From: Halopseudomonas nanhaiensis
GTDB taxonomy: Bacteria; Pseudomonadota; Gammaproteobacteria; Pseudomonadales; Pseudomonadaceae
DNA length: 64,000 nucleotides
Direction: 5' to 3'
Assembly (NCBI RefSeq): GCF_020025155.1
Contig: NZ_CP073751.1
Location: forward strand, 2,855,167 to 2,919,166
Part shown: positions 56,982 through 64,000 of the stretch, one piece after another
Position numbering within the stretch: position 1 is the stretch's first letter
How the letters are laid out: every line of letters starts with the position of its first letter
Program-made: the position numbers and the translations under genes
The notes under the pieces: generated by a model
Told to the model about the DNA's origin: nothing
Database searches by the model: none
Seen by the model: only the letters and a program-made list of their open reading frames with translations

Positions 56982-59053
56982 ACGATGCGCTATTGGAGCA
57001 ACTTACCCAGGCTGCCGGTCTGAGCATCGACTGGACAGACGCCTTCGGCAAGGCGCAACGCGTCAGCCCGGAAAACCAGCGCGCGTTGCTCGAAGCGCTC
57101 GGCCACCACGCAGCGACCGAGCAGGACATCCGTCAGAGCCTCAATCGAATCGAGCAGCAGCGCAACAATCCAACGCTGTACCCGTTGATACCTCACGACC
57201 AGGGCCGGCCGCTGTGTTTCGCCAGCCGTTTCAAAGCGGGCGAGCCCTATCAGCTCACGCTGGAAAGTGGCGAGGCGCTGGACGGCGCCCTGGATGACAC
57301 TAGCTGCCTGCCAGCAATCGACACCTGCGGCTATCACCACCTGCGGATCGCCGGCCAGGAAACCACAGTGGCGGTTGCACCGCCGGCGTGCCCCAGTGTC
57401 AGCGAGCTGACCGACAGCGAACAGGCACGCATCTGGGGAATCACCGCGCAGGTCTACTCGCTGAGCCGTCACGGCGACGGTGGGCTGGGCGATACCGCGG
57501 CGCTGGCCACATTGAGCAGCGACGTCGCGCGCCATGGCGCCGATGCCATCGCGATCAGTCCGCTGCATGCAATGTTCAGCGCGGACCTGCACAACTACAG
57601 CCCCTACTCGCCGTCGAGTCGCATGTTCTTCAATATCCTGCATTCGGCACCCGAACAGGTGCTGGGCCGGCAGGCGGTCAGCGAGGCGATCGAGCAGTGT
57701 GGACTGCAGCAGGAAATGCAGCGGCTGGAGCGACTGGAACTGATCGACTGGCCGGCTGCCTCCGCCGCCCGTCTGCGCCTGCTGCGCCAGCTGCACGCCA
57801 ATCTGCGCGACTCCAACAGCGAATCCCTGCGTGACCTGCGCCAGTTCATCGAGGAGGGCGGCGAAGCGCTGGAGCAGCACTGCCGCTTTGAAGTGCTGCA
57901 TGCACATATGCTGGAGAACGGCGAGCCGGGGGACTGGCGTCAATGGTCCGCTGAATACCGCGACCCGCACGGTATCGCCGTGCAGCGCTTCGCTCGCGAA
58001 CATCAGCAGGAGATCGACTTCCACTTCTTCGCACAGTGGCTGATGGCTCGCTGTCTGGAACAGGCGCAGCGCAGCGCCGTGAATGCCGGAATGAAGATCG
58101 GGCTGATCGCCGATCTGGCGGTCGGAGCGCACGGAGCCGGGAGCCAGACCTGGACGCGCCAGAGCGAATTTCTGCCGCAGGTAACAGTCGGTGCCCCACC
58201 GGACATTCTAAACAGCAATGGCCAGAGCTGGGGCATCTCCGCGTTCTCGCCGCAGGGCCTGCGCGAAAACGGCTACCGCGCCTTTATCGAAATGCTGCGC
58301 GCCAACATGGTCCACGCCGGCGGCATTCGTATCGATCATGTGATGGGGCTCAAGCGCCTCTGGGTCATTCCCGAGGGGGCGCCCTCCGACGCCGGGGCGT
58401 ATCTGGACTTTCCGTTCGAGGATCTGTTGCGACTCATCGCTCTGGAAGCCTGGCGCAACCAGGCACTGATCATCGGCGAGGATCTGGGGACGGTGCCGGA
58501 AGGGCTGCGCGAAGACCTCGCGCGGCGCAATCTGCTGGGTATGCGGGTGCTGTTGTTCGAGCAGGACGACGGTCAGTTCATTCCGCCGGCACGCTGGCCA
58601 GCCGATGCGCTGGCGACCACCACCACCCATGATCTGCCGAGCATCAAGGGTTGGCTCAATTGCCGAGACATCGAAGCCCGGCTTGGTGCGGGGCATCGCT
58701 CCGCGGAGCAGTCCGATGACGACCGGGCGCTACGCGCGGAGGAAAAATCCGCGCTCGACCAACTACTCACCAGGGAAGGATTTCTCGACGCCGAGCAGGC
58801 CGATGACGACGCCAGACTGGAAGCCTGTATCGAATTGCTCGGCAGCACCCCCGCTCCGCTGGCACTTCTGCCGCTGGAGGATGTCATGGGTAGCATGGAA
58901 CAGCCGAACCTTCCCGGGCCAGGCGACGAGCACCCCAACTGGCGCCGTCGCTGGCCGATGGAAGCTGGCGACATGCTCAGGGACGCGGCAATCACGGCCC
59001 GTCTGAAACGACTGGGCAAGGCACGTCAAGCGACGCGGAACAAGGCAACATGA
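56978..59053 (+). CDS. malQ: 4-alpha-glucanotransferase MalQ
   Basis: MalQ transfers maltodextrin segments between glucans (GH77). The 691-residue protein has the N-terminal helical and beta-sandwich extension of E. coli-type MalQ, the motif SPLHAMFSADLHNYSPYSPSSR, the nucleophile Asp453 in GGIRIDHVMGLKRLW, IIGEDLGTVPEGLR (acid/base Glu) and TTTTHDLPSIKGW. It overlaps treZ and treY by 4 bases each. In this operon it would resize maltodextrins so that TreY and TreZ can use them. Confidence 0.96.
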   Translation: MNDALLEQLTQAAGLSIDWTDAFGKAQRVSPENQRALLEALGHHAATEQDIRQSLNRIEQQRNNPTLYPLIPHDQGRPLCFASRFKAGEPYQLTLESGEALDGALDDTSCLPAIDTCGYHHLRIAGQETTVAVAPPACPSVSELTDSEQARIWGITAQVYSLSRHGDGGLGDTAALATLSSDVARHGADAIAISPLHAMFSADLHNYSPYSPSSRMFFNILHSAPEQVLGRQAVSEAIEQCGLQQEMQRLERLELIDWPAASAARLRLLRQLHANLRDSNSESLRDLRQFIEEGGEALEQHCRFEVLHAHMLENGEPGDWRQWSAEYRDPHGIAVQRFAREHQQEIDFHFFAQWLMARCLEQAQRSAVNAGMKIGLIADLAVGAHGAGSQTWTRQSEFLPQVTVGAPPDILNSNGQSWGISAFSPQGLRENGYRAFIEMLRANMVHAGGIRIDHVMGLKRLWVIPEGAPSDAGAYLDFPFEDLLRLIALEAWRNQALIIGEDLGTVPEGLREDLARRNLLGMRVLLFEQDDGQFIPPARWPADALATTTTHDLPSIKGWLNCRDIEARLGAGHRSAEQSDDDRALRAEEKSALDQLLTREGFLDAEQADDDARLEACIELLGSTPAPLALLPLEDVMGSMEQPNLPGPGDEHPNWRRRWPMEAGDMLRDAAITARLKRLGKARQATRNKAT

Positions 59054-61857
59054 CCGATTTACGGGCGACCATCCGGCTGCAGTTTCATAAAGATTTCACG
59101 CTCGACGACGCGGTACCGCTGGTCGATTACTTTGCCAGGCTGGGTATCAGCCATGTCTACGCTTCGCCTCTGCTCACAGCACGGCCCGGCTCCATGCATG
59201 GCTACGACGTCCTCGATCCGACGCGCATCAATCCCGAGCTGGGCGGTGAGCCTGCCCTGGAGCGGCTGGTCAGCGAATTGCGCAAGCACAACATGGGGCT
59301 GATCCTCGACATCGTCTCCAATCACATGGCCGTCGGCGGCAGCGGCAATCCCTGGTGGCTGGATGTCCTCGAGTGGGGGCCGATGAGCCCGTATGCCCAC
59401 TTCTTCGACATACAGTGGCAGTCCCTCGACCCGTTCATGCACGACCAGCTGTTGGTGCCATTCCTGCGCACCGACTATGGCGAAGTGCTCTCCAGCGGTG
59501 AGCTGAAGCTGCATTTCGACGCCGAGCAGGGACAGTTCTTCGCTGCGCATTATGACCATCGCTTTCCGCTGTTCCCGCCAAGCTATCCCGGAGTGCTGCG
59601 CGCCAGTGGCAACGAAGCGCTGAGCACAATGGCCGAGAAATTTCAGTTGCTGGATCACTCGGCCGGTGCCTGGAGCACTGCACGCGCGTTGCGCAAGGAG
59701 CTGGCCGAGGTCGTCAGTCGCGAGTCGTTGCAGGGAGCCATCGAACAGGCCCTGTCCCACTATGAGCCGACCGAAGCCAGCGGCCGCAAGGCATTGCACG
59801 CTCTGCTGGAGCGTCAGTATTACCGACTGGCAAGCTGGCGCACCGCGGCCGATGACATCAACTGGCGGCGGTTTTTCGATATCAACGAACTGGGTGGGCT
59901 GCGTGTCGAACTGCCGGATGTGTTCGAGGCAACGCACGCCAAGGTGTTCGAGCTGGTGGAAAACGGCAGCATCGACGGCCTGCGTATCGATCACGTGGAC
60001 GGTCTGGCCAACCCGAGGGCCTACTGCAGACGGCTGCGCCGTCGCGTCGACAGCTTGCGCGGGGCGCAGGGCAGCGGGCACTTTCCCATTTATGTCGAAA
60101 AGATCATCGGTGAAGGCGAAGCCCTGCCGACCGGCTGGGGCGTCGACGGCACCACGGGTTACGAGTTCATGAACCAGGTCTCGCTGCTGCAGCACGACGT
60201 CGGCGGTCGCGAGCAGCTGGAAACGCTGTGGAATTCGCTCAGCGGACGCCCGGCCGATTTCCTCGAAGAGGTATACGAGGCCCGCAAGCTGGTACTGGCC
60301 GGCTCCCTCGCCGGCGACCTCGAGTCCGTCGCGCAGGGGTTGTTGCAGATAGCCCGCTTTCACATCGACACCCGCGACCTGACCCTGGGGCAGATCCGCC
60401 GGGTGCTGACCGAGCTGGTCGCGCATTTTCCGGTCTACCGCACCTACGCCGGTGCGACAGGTCGCTCGGCGGATGACCAGCGCTTCTTCGATATGGCAAA
60501 GGAAGGCGCGCGACGCATGCTGCCGGAAGCGGAATGGCCGGTGCTTGACCAGCTTGATCACTGGCTGGGCGGCGAACCGCTGCGCCGGCTCCCGCCGGGA
60601 CACGAGCGGAGTTTGCGCAACAAGGTCCTGGTGCGGTTTCAGCAGCTCACCTCCCCCGCGGCGGCAAAGGCGGTGGAGGACACAGCGTGCTATCGCGCCG
60701 GCGTGCTGCTCTCGCGCTACGACGTCGGCTTCGATCCGCAACACCTCGGCGCCGATGCAGCGACCTTCCACGAGGAATGCCAGAACCGGGCGCAGACCTT
60801 TCCCGACTCGATGCTGACGACCGCCACGCACGACAACAAGCGCGGCGAAGACACGCGGGCACGCCTGGCTGTGCTGAGCGAGCGGGCCGCCTGGCTGGCA
60901 GAGAAGCTGCAGATCTGGCAGGGACTCGCCGCACCGCTACGTGGTGAGCTGGACGGCGCGCCCGCACCGACCCCGGGCGACGAGGCCATTCTTTATCAGT
61001 CACTGCTTGGCAGCTGGTCGCCGACCCTCGATGTCGACGATGCCGACGATGCCGACGGCATCCAGGCGTATCTCGAACGGCTGCTTGGCTGGCAAGAAAA
61101 GGCGCTGCGCGAGGCCAAGCTGATCAGCAGCTGGAGCTCGCCGAATGAAACCTACGAGCAGGCCTGCCGCGACTTCCTGACCCGGTTGCTGACCGCAGCC
61201 GAGGGCAGCGAACTGCGTCGGGAGATCGCGCTGGCGGTCCACTCCATCGCACCGGCGGGGGCGCTCAATGGGCTGGTACAGACCATGCTGCGCCTGACCG
61301 TGCCGGGGGTACCGGATCTGTATCAGGGCTGCGAGTTCTGGGACTTCAACCTGGTCGATCCGGACAACCGCCGCCCGGTGGATTTCGCTGCCCGGGTCGC
61401 CGCCCTGCAGCAGACACCGGCGATCGACGAGCTGCTTGGCACATGGCGCGACGGGCGGATCAAGCAATGGTTGATCCATCGCATACTGGCTATCCGTGCA
61501 GCGCAGCCGCAGCTGTTTCGTCATGGTGCCTATGTCCCGCTGGACGTCGAAGGTGAGCATGCCGACCGCGTGGTCGCATTCGCGCGTCGTTATGAGGGCG
61601 ACTATCTTGTGACAGTAGTGCCACGCACGGTCAGCACCCTGCTCGGTGACAGCCCGGTGCCGCTCGTGCCTACAGAGCGTTGGGGCGACACCCGCGTCCG
61701 GCTGCCATCGCCGATGCAGGACAACCCGCTGACCTGCGCCCTGTCCTTGAATTCGATCAATCCGGTGGACGGCTGTATTGCGGTAGGAAAGGTACTCGCC
61801 GAGTTTCCAGTCAACCTGTTGTGTTCCACCCCCCATTGCAAGGAGTCAAGCGTATGA
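59050..61857 (+). CDS. treY: Maltooligosyl trehalose synthase TreY
   Basis: TreY turns the reducing-end alpha-1,4 bond of a maltodextrin into an alpha-1,1 bond, making the TreZ substrate. The 935-residue GH13 protein has IRLQFHKDFTLDDAVPLVDYF, GISHVYASPLLTARPGSMHGYD, LILDIVSNHMA, the nucleophile Asp314 in DGLRIDHVDGL, FPIYVEKIIGEGEALP and TATHDNKRGEDTRARL. It overlaps malQ and the DUF2934 gene by 4 bases each. The large open frame antisense to its 5' half is a codon-bias shadow. Confidence 0.97.
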   Translation: MTDLRATIRLQFHKDFTLDDAVPLVDYFARLGISHVYASPLLTARPGSMHGYDVLDPTRINPELGGEPALERLVSELRKHNMGLILDIVSNHMAVGGSGNPWWLDVLEWGPMSPYAHFFDIQWQSLDPFMHDQLLVPFLRTDYGEVLSSGELKLHFDAEQGQFFAAHYDHRFPLFPPSYPGVLRASGNEALSTMAEKFQLLDHSAGAWSTARALRKELAEVVSRESLQGAIEQALSHYEPTEASGRKALHALLERQYYRLASWRTAADDINWRRFFDINELGGLRVELPDVFEATHAKVFELVENGSIDGLRIDHVDGLANPRAYCRRLRRRVDSLRGAQGSGHFPIYVEKIIGEGEALPTGWGVDGTTGYEFMNQVSLLQHDVGGREQLETLWNSLSGRPADFLEEVYEARKLVLAGSLAGDLESVAQGLLQIARFHIDTRDLTLGQIRRVLTELVAHFPVYRTYAGATGRSADDQRFFDMAKEGARRMLPEAEWPVLDQLDHWLGGEPLRRLPPGHERSLRNKVLVRFQQLTSPAAAKAVEDTACYRAGVLLSRYDVGFDPQHLGADAATFHEECQNRAQTFPDSMLTTATHDNKRGEDTRARLAVLSERAAWLAEKLQIWQGLAAPLRGELDGAPAPTPGDEAILYQSLLGSWSPTLDVDDADDADGIQAYLERLLGWQEKALREAKLISSWSSPNETYEQACRDFLTRLLTAAEGSELRREIALAVHSIAPAGALNGLVQTMLRLTVPGVPDLYQGCEFWDFNLVDPDNRRPVDFAARVAALQQTPAIDELLGTWRDGRIKQWLIHRILAIRAAQPQLFRHGAYVPLDVEGEHADRVVAFARRYEGDYLVTVVPRTVSTLLGDSPVPLVPTERWGDTRVRLPSPMQDNPLTCALSLNSINPVDGCIAVGKVLAEFPVNLLCSTPHCKESSV

Positions 61858-62132
61858 CTATCAACCAGGATCGCGTGCGGCAGCTCGCTTACCAGATCTG
61901 GGAGTCGGAAGGAAAGCCCGAAGGGCAGGAGGCACGTCATTGGGAAATGGCGCGCAAGCTTGCCGAATCCGAGCAGAGCGAAACACCGTCGAAGCCCGCT
62001 CCACGCGCTCGACGCGTAAGCAAGCCCAAGGCAGCACCTGATGCTGACGTGGCTAAAAGCGACGCCGAGAAGCCCGCGGTGCTGAAAAAGCCCCGCGCTC
62101 CGCGAAGCACGAGCAAGACCCCGAAAGTCTGA
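61854..62132 (+). CDS. DUF2934 small protein in the trehalose operon
   Basis: The 92-residue protein begins MTINQDRVRQLAYQIWESEG, then KPEGQEARHWEMARKLAE, which is the DUF2934 helical module with the RxxAYxxWExEGxPxGxxxxHW pattern. The C-terminal half is low-complexity and basic, rich in Lys, Pro, Ala and Arg (ending SKTPKV), like DNA- or surface-binding tails. It overlaps the treY stop by 4 bases (ATGA) and is followed by glgX after 39 bases, so it is made with the trehalose and glycogen enzymes. The function is not known to me. Confidence 0.9.
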   Translation: MTINQDRVRQLAYQIWESEGKPEGQEARHWEMARKLAESEQSETPSKPAPRARRVSKPKAAPDADVAKSDAEKPAVLKKPRAPRSTSKTPKV

Positions 62133-62171
62133 ACGGTTCCCGGCGCCGCCGGGACGAACGAGGTTCTATCA

Positions 62172-64000
62172 ATGAGCAGGCAGCAAACCCCTTCCTCGGC
62201 GCCTGAGGTTACTCAGCGCTCGCGTGTTTCTGAAGGCAATCCCTTTCCGCTCGGCGCCACATGGGACGGGTTGGGCGTCAATTTCGCGATCTTCTCCGCG
62301 CATGCCACCAAGGTCGAACTGTGCCTGTTCGACAGCAAGGGCGAGCAGGAACTGGAACGTATCGAGCTGCCTGAGTACACGGATGAGATCTGGCATGGCT
62401 ACCTGCCCGACGCACACCCCGGCATGGTCTACGGGTACCGTGTGTACGGCCCCTACGATCCGAAGGCCGGGCATCGCTTCAACCCCAACAAGTTGCTCAT
62501 CGACCCCTACGCAAAGCAGTTGGTGGGCGAACTGATCTTCGATGAGGCCCTGTTTGGCTATACGATCGGCCACCCGGACGCGGATTTGAGCTTCGACCGG
62601 CGCGACAGCGCGCCCTTCGTGCCCAAGGCCAAGGTTGTCGACCCCGCTTTCACATGGGGCGAACGCAACTGGCAACGTATTCCCTGGGACAAGACTGTCG
62701 TCTATGAGACGCACATCAAGGGCATCAGCATGCTGCACCCGGCCGTCCCTGACCGGCTCCGCGGTACCTTCGCCGGCTTGAAAAATGGCTCGCTGCTGCA
62801 CCATATCCGTTCGCTGGGTGTGTCGAGCGTCGAGCTGCTGCCGATCCACGCCTTCGTCAACGAGCCACATCTGCAGGACAAGGGGCTGTCGAACTACTGG
62901 GGCTACAACAGCATCGCCTTCTTCGCGCCCCACCCGGCCTATCTATCCAGCGGCAATATCAACGAGTTCAAGGAAATGGTCGCGCATCTGCACCATGCCG
63001 GCCTCGAGGTCCTGCTCGATGTGGTGTACAACCACACCGCCGAGGGCAACGAGATGGGGCCGACCCTCTCAATGCGCGGCATCGACAACAGCAGCTACTA
63101 CCGGCTGATGCCGGACAACAAGCGCTACTACATCAACGATTCCGGCACTGGCAATACGCTGGACATGGGCCATCCCTGCGTACTACAGATGGTCACGGAC
63201 TCGCTGCGCTACTGGGCGTCCGAGATGGGTGTCGACGGCTTCCGCTTCGACCTGGCAACCATTCTTGGGCGTTACGCAGATGGCTTCGACGAACGCCACG
63301 GGTTCCTCGTCGCCTGTCGCCAGGACCCGATCCTCAGCAAGGTGAAGCTGATTGCCGAACCCTGGGACTGCGGTCCGGGCGGATACCAGGTGGGTGGCTT
63401 CCCGCCCGGCTGGGCGGAATGGAACGACCGGTTCCGTGACAACGTTCGCGGCTTCTGGCGCGGCGATGACGGGCAGCTGCCCGAGCTGGCAAGCCGCCTG
63501 ACCGCCTCTGGAGATCACTTCAACCAGCGCGGTCGGCGTCCCTTCGCCTCGGTCAACTTCATTACCGCCCACGATGGTTTCACCCTGCGCGATACGGTCT
63601 CGTACAACGAGAAGCACAACGAGGCCAATGGTGAAGACAACAACGATGGCAGTGACCACAACATCTCCTGGAATCACGGTGCAGAAGGCCCTACTGATGA
63701 TCAGGAGATTCGCGAACTGCGGATGCGCCAGATGCGCAACATGCTGGCGACGCTGTTCTTCTCCCAGGGCACGCCCATGCTGCTGGCTGGCGACGAGTTT
63801 GGCCGTACCCAGCACGGCAACAACAACGTCTACTGCCAGGATAACGACATCGCCTGGATCGGTTGGGATCTGGATGAGGAGGCGCACAGCCTGCTCGAAT
63901 TCACGCGGCGCCTGATTGCCCTGCGCCGCGCTTACCCGATCCTCCGTCGTGGCCGGTTCCTCATTGGTCATTACAACGAGGAACTGGGCGTCAAGGATGT
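62172..64000 (+). CDS. glgX: Glycogen debranching enzyme GlgX/TreX (3' end outside window)
   Basis: GlgX removes alpha-1,6 branches from glycogen. The 609 residues present cover the N-terminal CBM48 domain (GNPFPLGATWDGLGVNFAIFSAHA), VLLDVVYNHTAEGNEMGPTLS, the nucleophile Asp360 in GVDGFRFDLATIL, the acid/base Glu in LIAEPWDCGPGGYQVG and NFITAHDGFTLRDTVSYNEKHNEANGE. Family length is about 700, so roughly 100 C-terminal residues are missing. It starts 39 bases after the DUF2934 gene with an ACGAGG ribosome site. It would provide linear chains to the TreY/TreZ pathway. Confidence 0.96.
   Translation, partial: MSRQQTPSSAPEVTQRSRVSEGNPFPLGATWDGLGVNFAIFSAHATKVELCLFDSKGEQELERIELPEYTDEIWHGYLPDAHPGMVYGYRVYGPYDPKAGHRFNPNKLLIDPYAKQLVGELIFDEALFGYTIGHPDADLSFDRRDSAPFVPKAKVVDPAFTWGERNWQRIPWDKTVVYETHIKGISMLHPAVPDRLRGTFAGLKNGSLLHHIRSLGVSSVELLPIHAFVNEPHLQDKGLSNYWGYNSIAFFAPHPAYLSSGNINEFKEMVAHLHHAGLEVLLDVVYNHTAEGNEMGPTLSMRGIDNSSYYRLMPDNKRYYINDSGTGNTLDMGHPCVLQMVTDSLRYWASEMGVDGFRFDLATILGRYADGFDERHGFLVACRQDPILSKVKLIAEPWDCGPGGYQVGGFPPGWAEWNDRFRDNVRGFWRGDDGQLPELASRLTASGDHFNQRGRRPFASVNFITAHDGFTLRDTVSYNEKHNEANGEDNNDGSDHNISWNHGAEGPTDDQEIRELRMRQMRNMLATLFFSQGTPMLLAGDEFGRTQHGNNNVYCQDNDIAWIGWDLDEEAHSLLEFTRRLIALRRAYPILRRGRFLIGHYNEELGVKD

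Noticed and set aside
59059-60831. 590-codon open frame antisense to treY
   Set aside because: Codon-bias shadow of treY, with no domain and no promoter or ribosome site.

Overview
The window reads as ordinary chromosome of a gammaproteobacterium of the Pseudomonadaceae. The evidence is gene content and order: cysM-rlmD-relA-mazG divergent from gacS; lepA-lepB-DUF4845-rnc-era-recO-pdxJ-acpS; algU-mucA-mucB-mucC-mucD opposite nadB; and a glgA-treZ-malQ-treY-DUF2934-glgX cluster. Codon use is uniformly GC-rich. A lineage such as Halopseudomonas is a guess from overall flavour. I saw no rRNA, tRNA, CRISPR array, prophage or insertion sequence. Both ends are cut: the first gene (gldG-like) lacks its C-terminus and the last (glgX) lacks its 3' end.

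Layout. 1-2.4 kb: a GldG/GldF/ATPase ABC exporter, minus strand. 2.7-5.2 kb: plsB. 5.2-10.6 kb: rsmJ, a small conserved protein, tsaB, adk and ppc, minus strand. 10.8-19.4 kb: a small protein, then mazG, relA, rlmD and cysM as one tightly overlapping minus-strand operon, with the hybrid kinase gacS leaving divergently. 19.3-25.9 kb: the acpS-to-lepA operon. 26-30.2 kb: the envelope-stress sigma factor operon algU-mucABCD with a clear AlgU-type promoter. 30.5-34.8 kb: nadB, ygfX/sdhE, ygfZ and an HDOD protein. 34.8-41.6 kb: an enoyl-CoA hydratase, ung, a membrane-anchored small protein, a MATCAP-like metallopeptidase (DUF1704), a gene-free block of large palindromes, lysS, prfB with its programmed frameshift, and a small membrane protein. 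41.8-53.4 kb: a divergent phosphoketolase, a protoglobin-PAS-GGDEF-EAL sensor, a P-type ATPase, recJ, yaeQ, an MscS-like channel and a CinA-type deamidase. 53.7-64 kb: the alpha-glucan/trehalose operon.

How they work together. Three global regulatory inputs sit here: RelA (ppGpp), GacS (Gac/Rsm) and AlgU/MucABCD (envelope and osmotic stress). A haem-type c-di-GMP sensor adds a fourth. The most useful new observation is a near-consensus AlgU promoter (GAACTT, 16-nt spacer, TCTGG) upstream of glgA. It predicts that the downstream operon, which turns linear alpha-glucan into trehalose, belongs to the envelope/osmotic stress regulon encoded 23 kb away in the same window.

Other points that merit attention are a pair of inverted ~80-nt palindromic repeats between lysS and the DUF1704 gene, a phosphoketolase-family protein that has lost several canonical active-site motifs, and a DUF2934 protein with a basic Ala/Lys/Pro tail embedded in the trehalose operon. 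I did not find a wholly new defence or mobile system; most of the window is housekeeping.
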